Shown here: positions 63,475 to 64,000 of the stretch, piece after piece
Position numbering within the stretch: the stretch's first letter is position 1
Layout of the letters: each line of letters starts with the position of its first letter
NCBI RefSeq assembly: GCF_013031355.1
Contig: NZ_WPZO01000002.1
Location: forward strand, 124,001-188,000
Reading direction: 5' to 3'
Source: Ruegeria arenilitoris
Lineage (GTDB): Bacteria > Pseudomonadota > Alphaproteobacteria > Rhodobacterales > Rhodobacteraceae
Length of the DNA stretch: 64,000 bases
Program-made: the position numbers and the translations under genes
The notes under the pieces: generated by a model
The model's input: the letters and a program-made list of their open reading frames with translations, nothing else
What the model was told of the DNA's origin: nothing
The model's database searches: none

Positions 63475-64000
63475 ATGACGCAGCTACATCCAGATCACAT
63501 CGGAACATTTTCGAAACCCGCCCGGTCGAGAGCCTGGCCGGTACGGCGTGTGTTGATCCTCTTGGTCCTGATCGGGGGTGCGCTATACGCCGGGATACTT
63601 GGGTATATGTACGCAAACCAGAATACGCTGCTGTACAAACCGTCCGGGGAGTTGCCCGATCCCAAGGCTGTTGGGTTGGCCGATGTAGATGTGATCTCGG
63701 TTCCCATGTCCGACGGCGTAGTGTTGACCGCATGGTCCGCTCCGCCGGCCATCGAGGACGCGCCGACGGTTCTGTTCTTTCATGGCCAAAGCGGCAATCT
63801 GGGCGACCGGGCCGATCGTATGCGTGAAATCCTCAACAGTGGTTTTGGCCTGCTTGCGCCCAGCTATCGCGGTTTCCCGGGCAGCGAGGGCGAGCCCTCG
63901 GAACTGGCGCTGATCTCGGATGGGGTGCAATTGTTTGACCGGCTGGAGGCTGAAGGCGCGGAAATTGTCCTGCACGGCCAGAGCCTTGGAACCGGCGTGG
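63475..64000 (+). CDS. Membrane-anchored alpha/beta hydrolase, cut by window edge
   Basis: The open frame from ATG 63475 continues past the right edge after 175 residues. GGAGG (63464-63468) six bases before the ATG supports the start. One N-terminal membrane helix (about 26-46, VLILLVLIGGALYAGILGY) is followed by the segment YKPSGELPDP typical of this group, the oxyanion motif FFHGQSGNLGDR, APSYRGFPGSEG and the nucleophile elbow GQSLG (about 169-173) with the catalytic serine. It resembles the BEM46-like hydrolases. The substrate is unknown. The 246-bp gap before it shows nothing else. Confidence 0.87.
   Translation, partial: MTQLHPDHIGTFSKPARSRAWPVRRVLILLVLIGGALYAGILGYMYANQNTLLYKPSGELPDPKAVGLADVDVISVPMSDGVVLTAWSAPPAIEDAPTVLFFHGQSGNLGDRADRMREILNSGFGLLAPSYRGFPGSEGEPSELALISDGVQLFDRLEAEGAEIVLHGQSLGTGV

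Overview
The window is a GC-rich, tightly packed stretch of chromosome from an alphaproteobacterium, most likely a marine Rhodobacteraceae of the roseobacter group (Ruegeria-like). That placement is inferred from gene order and protein character: DUF484-xerC, ruvCAB, ybgC-tolQRAB-pal-ybgF-tilS-ftsH, fhs-chorismate mutase-folD, a roseobacter-type tad pilus locus, and ctaC-ctaB-(small gene)-ctaG-ctaE-surf1-thrC-M16 peptidase. Almost all sequence is coding. I see no rRNA, tRNA, CRISPR array, insertion sequence or prophage, and the base composition looks even, so this reads as core chromosome with one accessory-type surface system.

Layout. 1-2.4 kb (minus): phosphatidylcholine synthase (cut by the left edge), xerC and a DUF484 gene. 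2.6-11.8 kb: transaldolase, priA, an MFS transporter, prmA, two small proteins (a 114-aa membrane protein and a DUF1127 protein) and the ruvC-ruvA-ruvB Holliday-junction operon. 11.8-13.5 kb (minus): a SulP anion transporter. 13.7-22.5 kb (plus): the Tol-Pal envelope operon running into tilS and ftsH. 22.6-26.3 kb (plus): a MOSC protein, then fhs, chorismate mutase and folD, i.e. one-carbon folate metabolism. 26.5-30.4 kb: a membrane LytTR regulator and, on the minus strand, a PdeM-type phosphoesterase and an Lhr-like helicase.

30.4-42.5 kb (minus) is a Flp/Tad pilus locus. In transcription order it holds two Flp pilins separated by a strong terminator, cpaB, the secretin cpaC, an OmpA-type lipoprotein, cpaE/tadZ, the ATPase cpaF/tadA, tadB, tadC, two TPR lipoproteins, the prepilin peptidase cpaA/tadV and an AAA ATPase of unknown role. 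The pilins lack the canonical Glu-Tyr of the Flp motif (Asp-Trp instead), no CpaD or TadE/F/G homologue is present, and the shared upstream region carries a sigma-54-like element and a 12-bp direct repeat. This locus is the most interesting part of the window.

42.9-50.8 kb: a lytic transglycosylase diverging from the pilins, a two-subunit 3-oxoacid CoA-transferase, topA, dprA and tldD. 50.9-58.5 kb (plus): aa3-type cytochrome oxidase subunits II and III with heme and copper assembly factors, surf1, thrC, an M16 peptidase and an acetyltransferase. 58.6-64 kb: a secreted metallo-beta-lactamase-fold protein, an FAD-linked oxidase, a fasciclin protein, apt, a tiny ribbon-helix-helix-like protein with an upstream palindrome, a LysE-family exporter and the start of an alpha/beta hydrolase cut by the right edge. 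Starts were re-chosen in many genes from ribosome-binding sites and family lengths. Promoter calls are by-eye matches and are the weakest entries.
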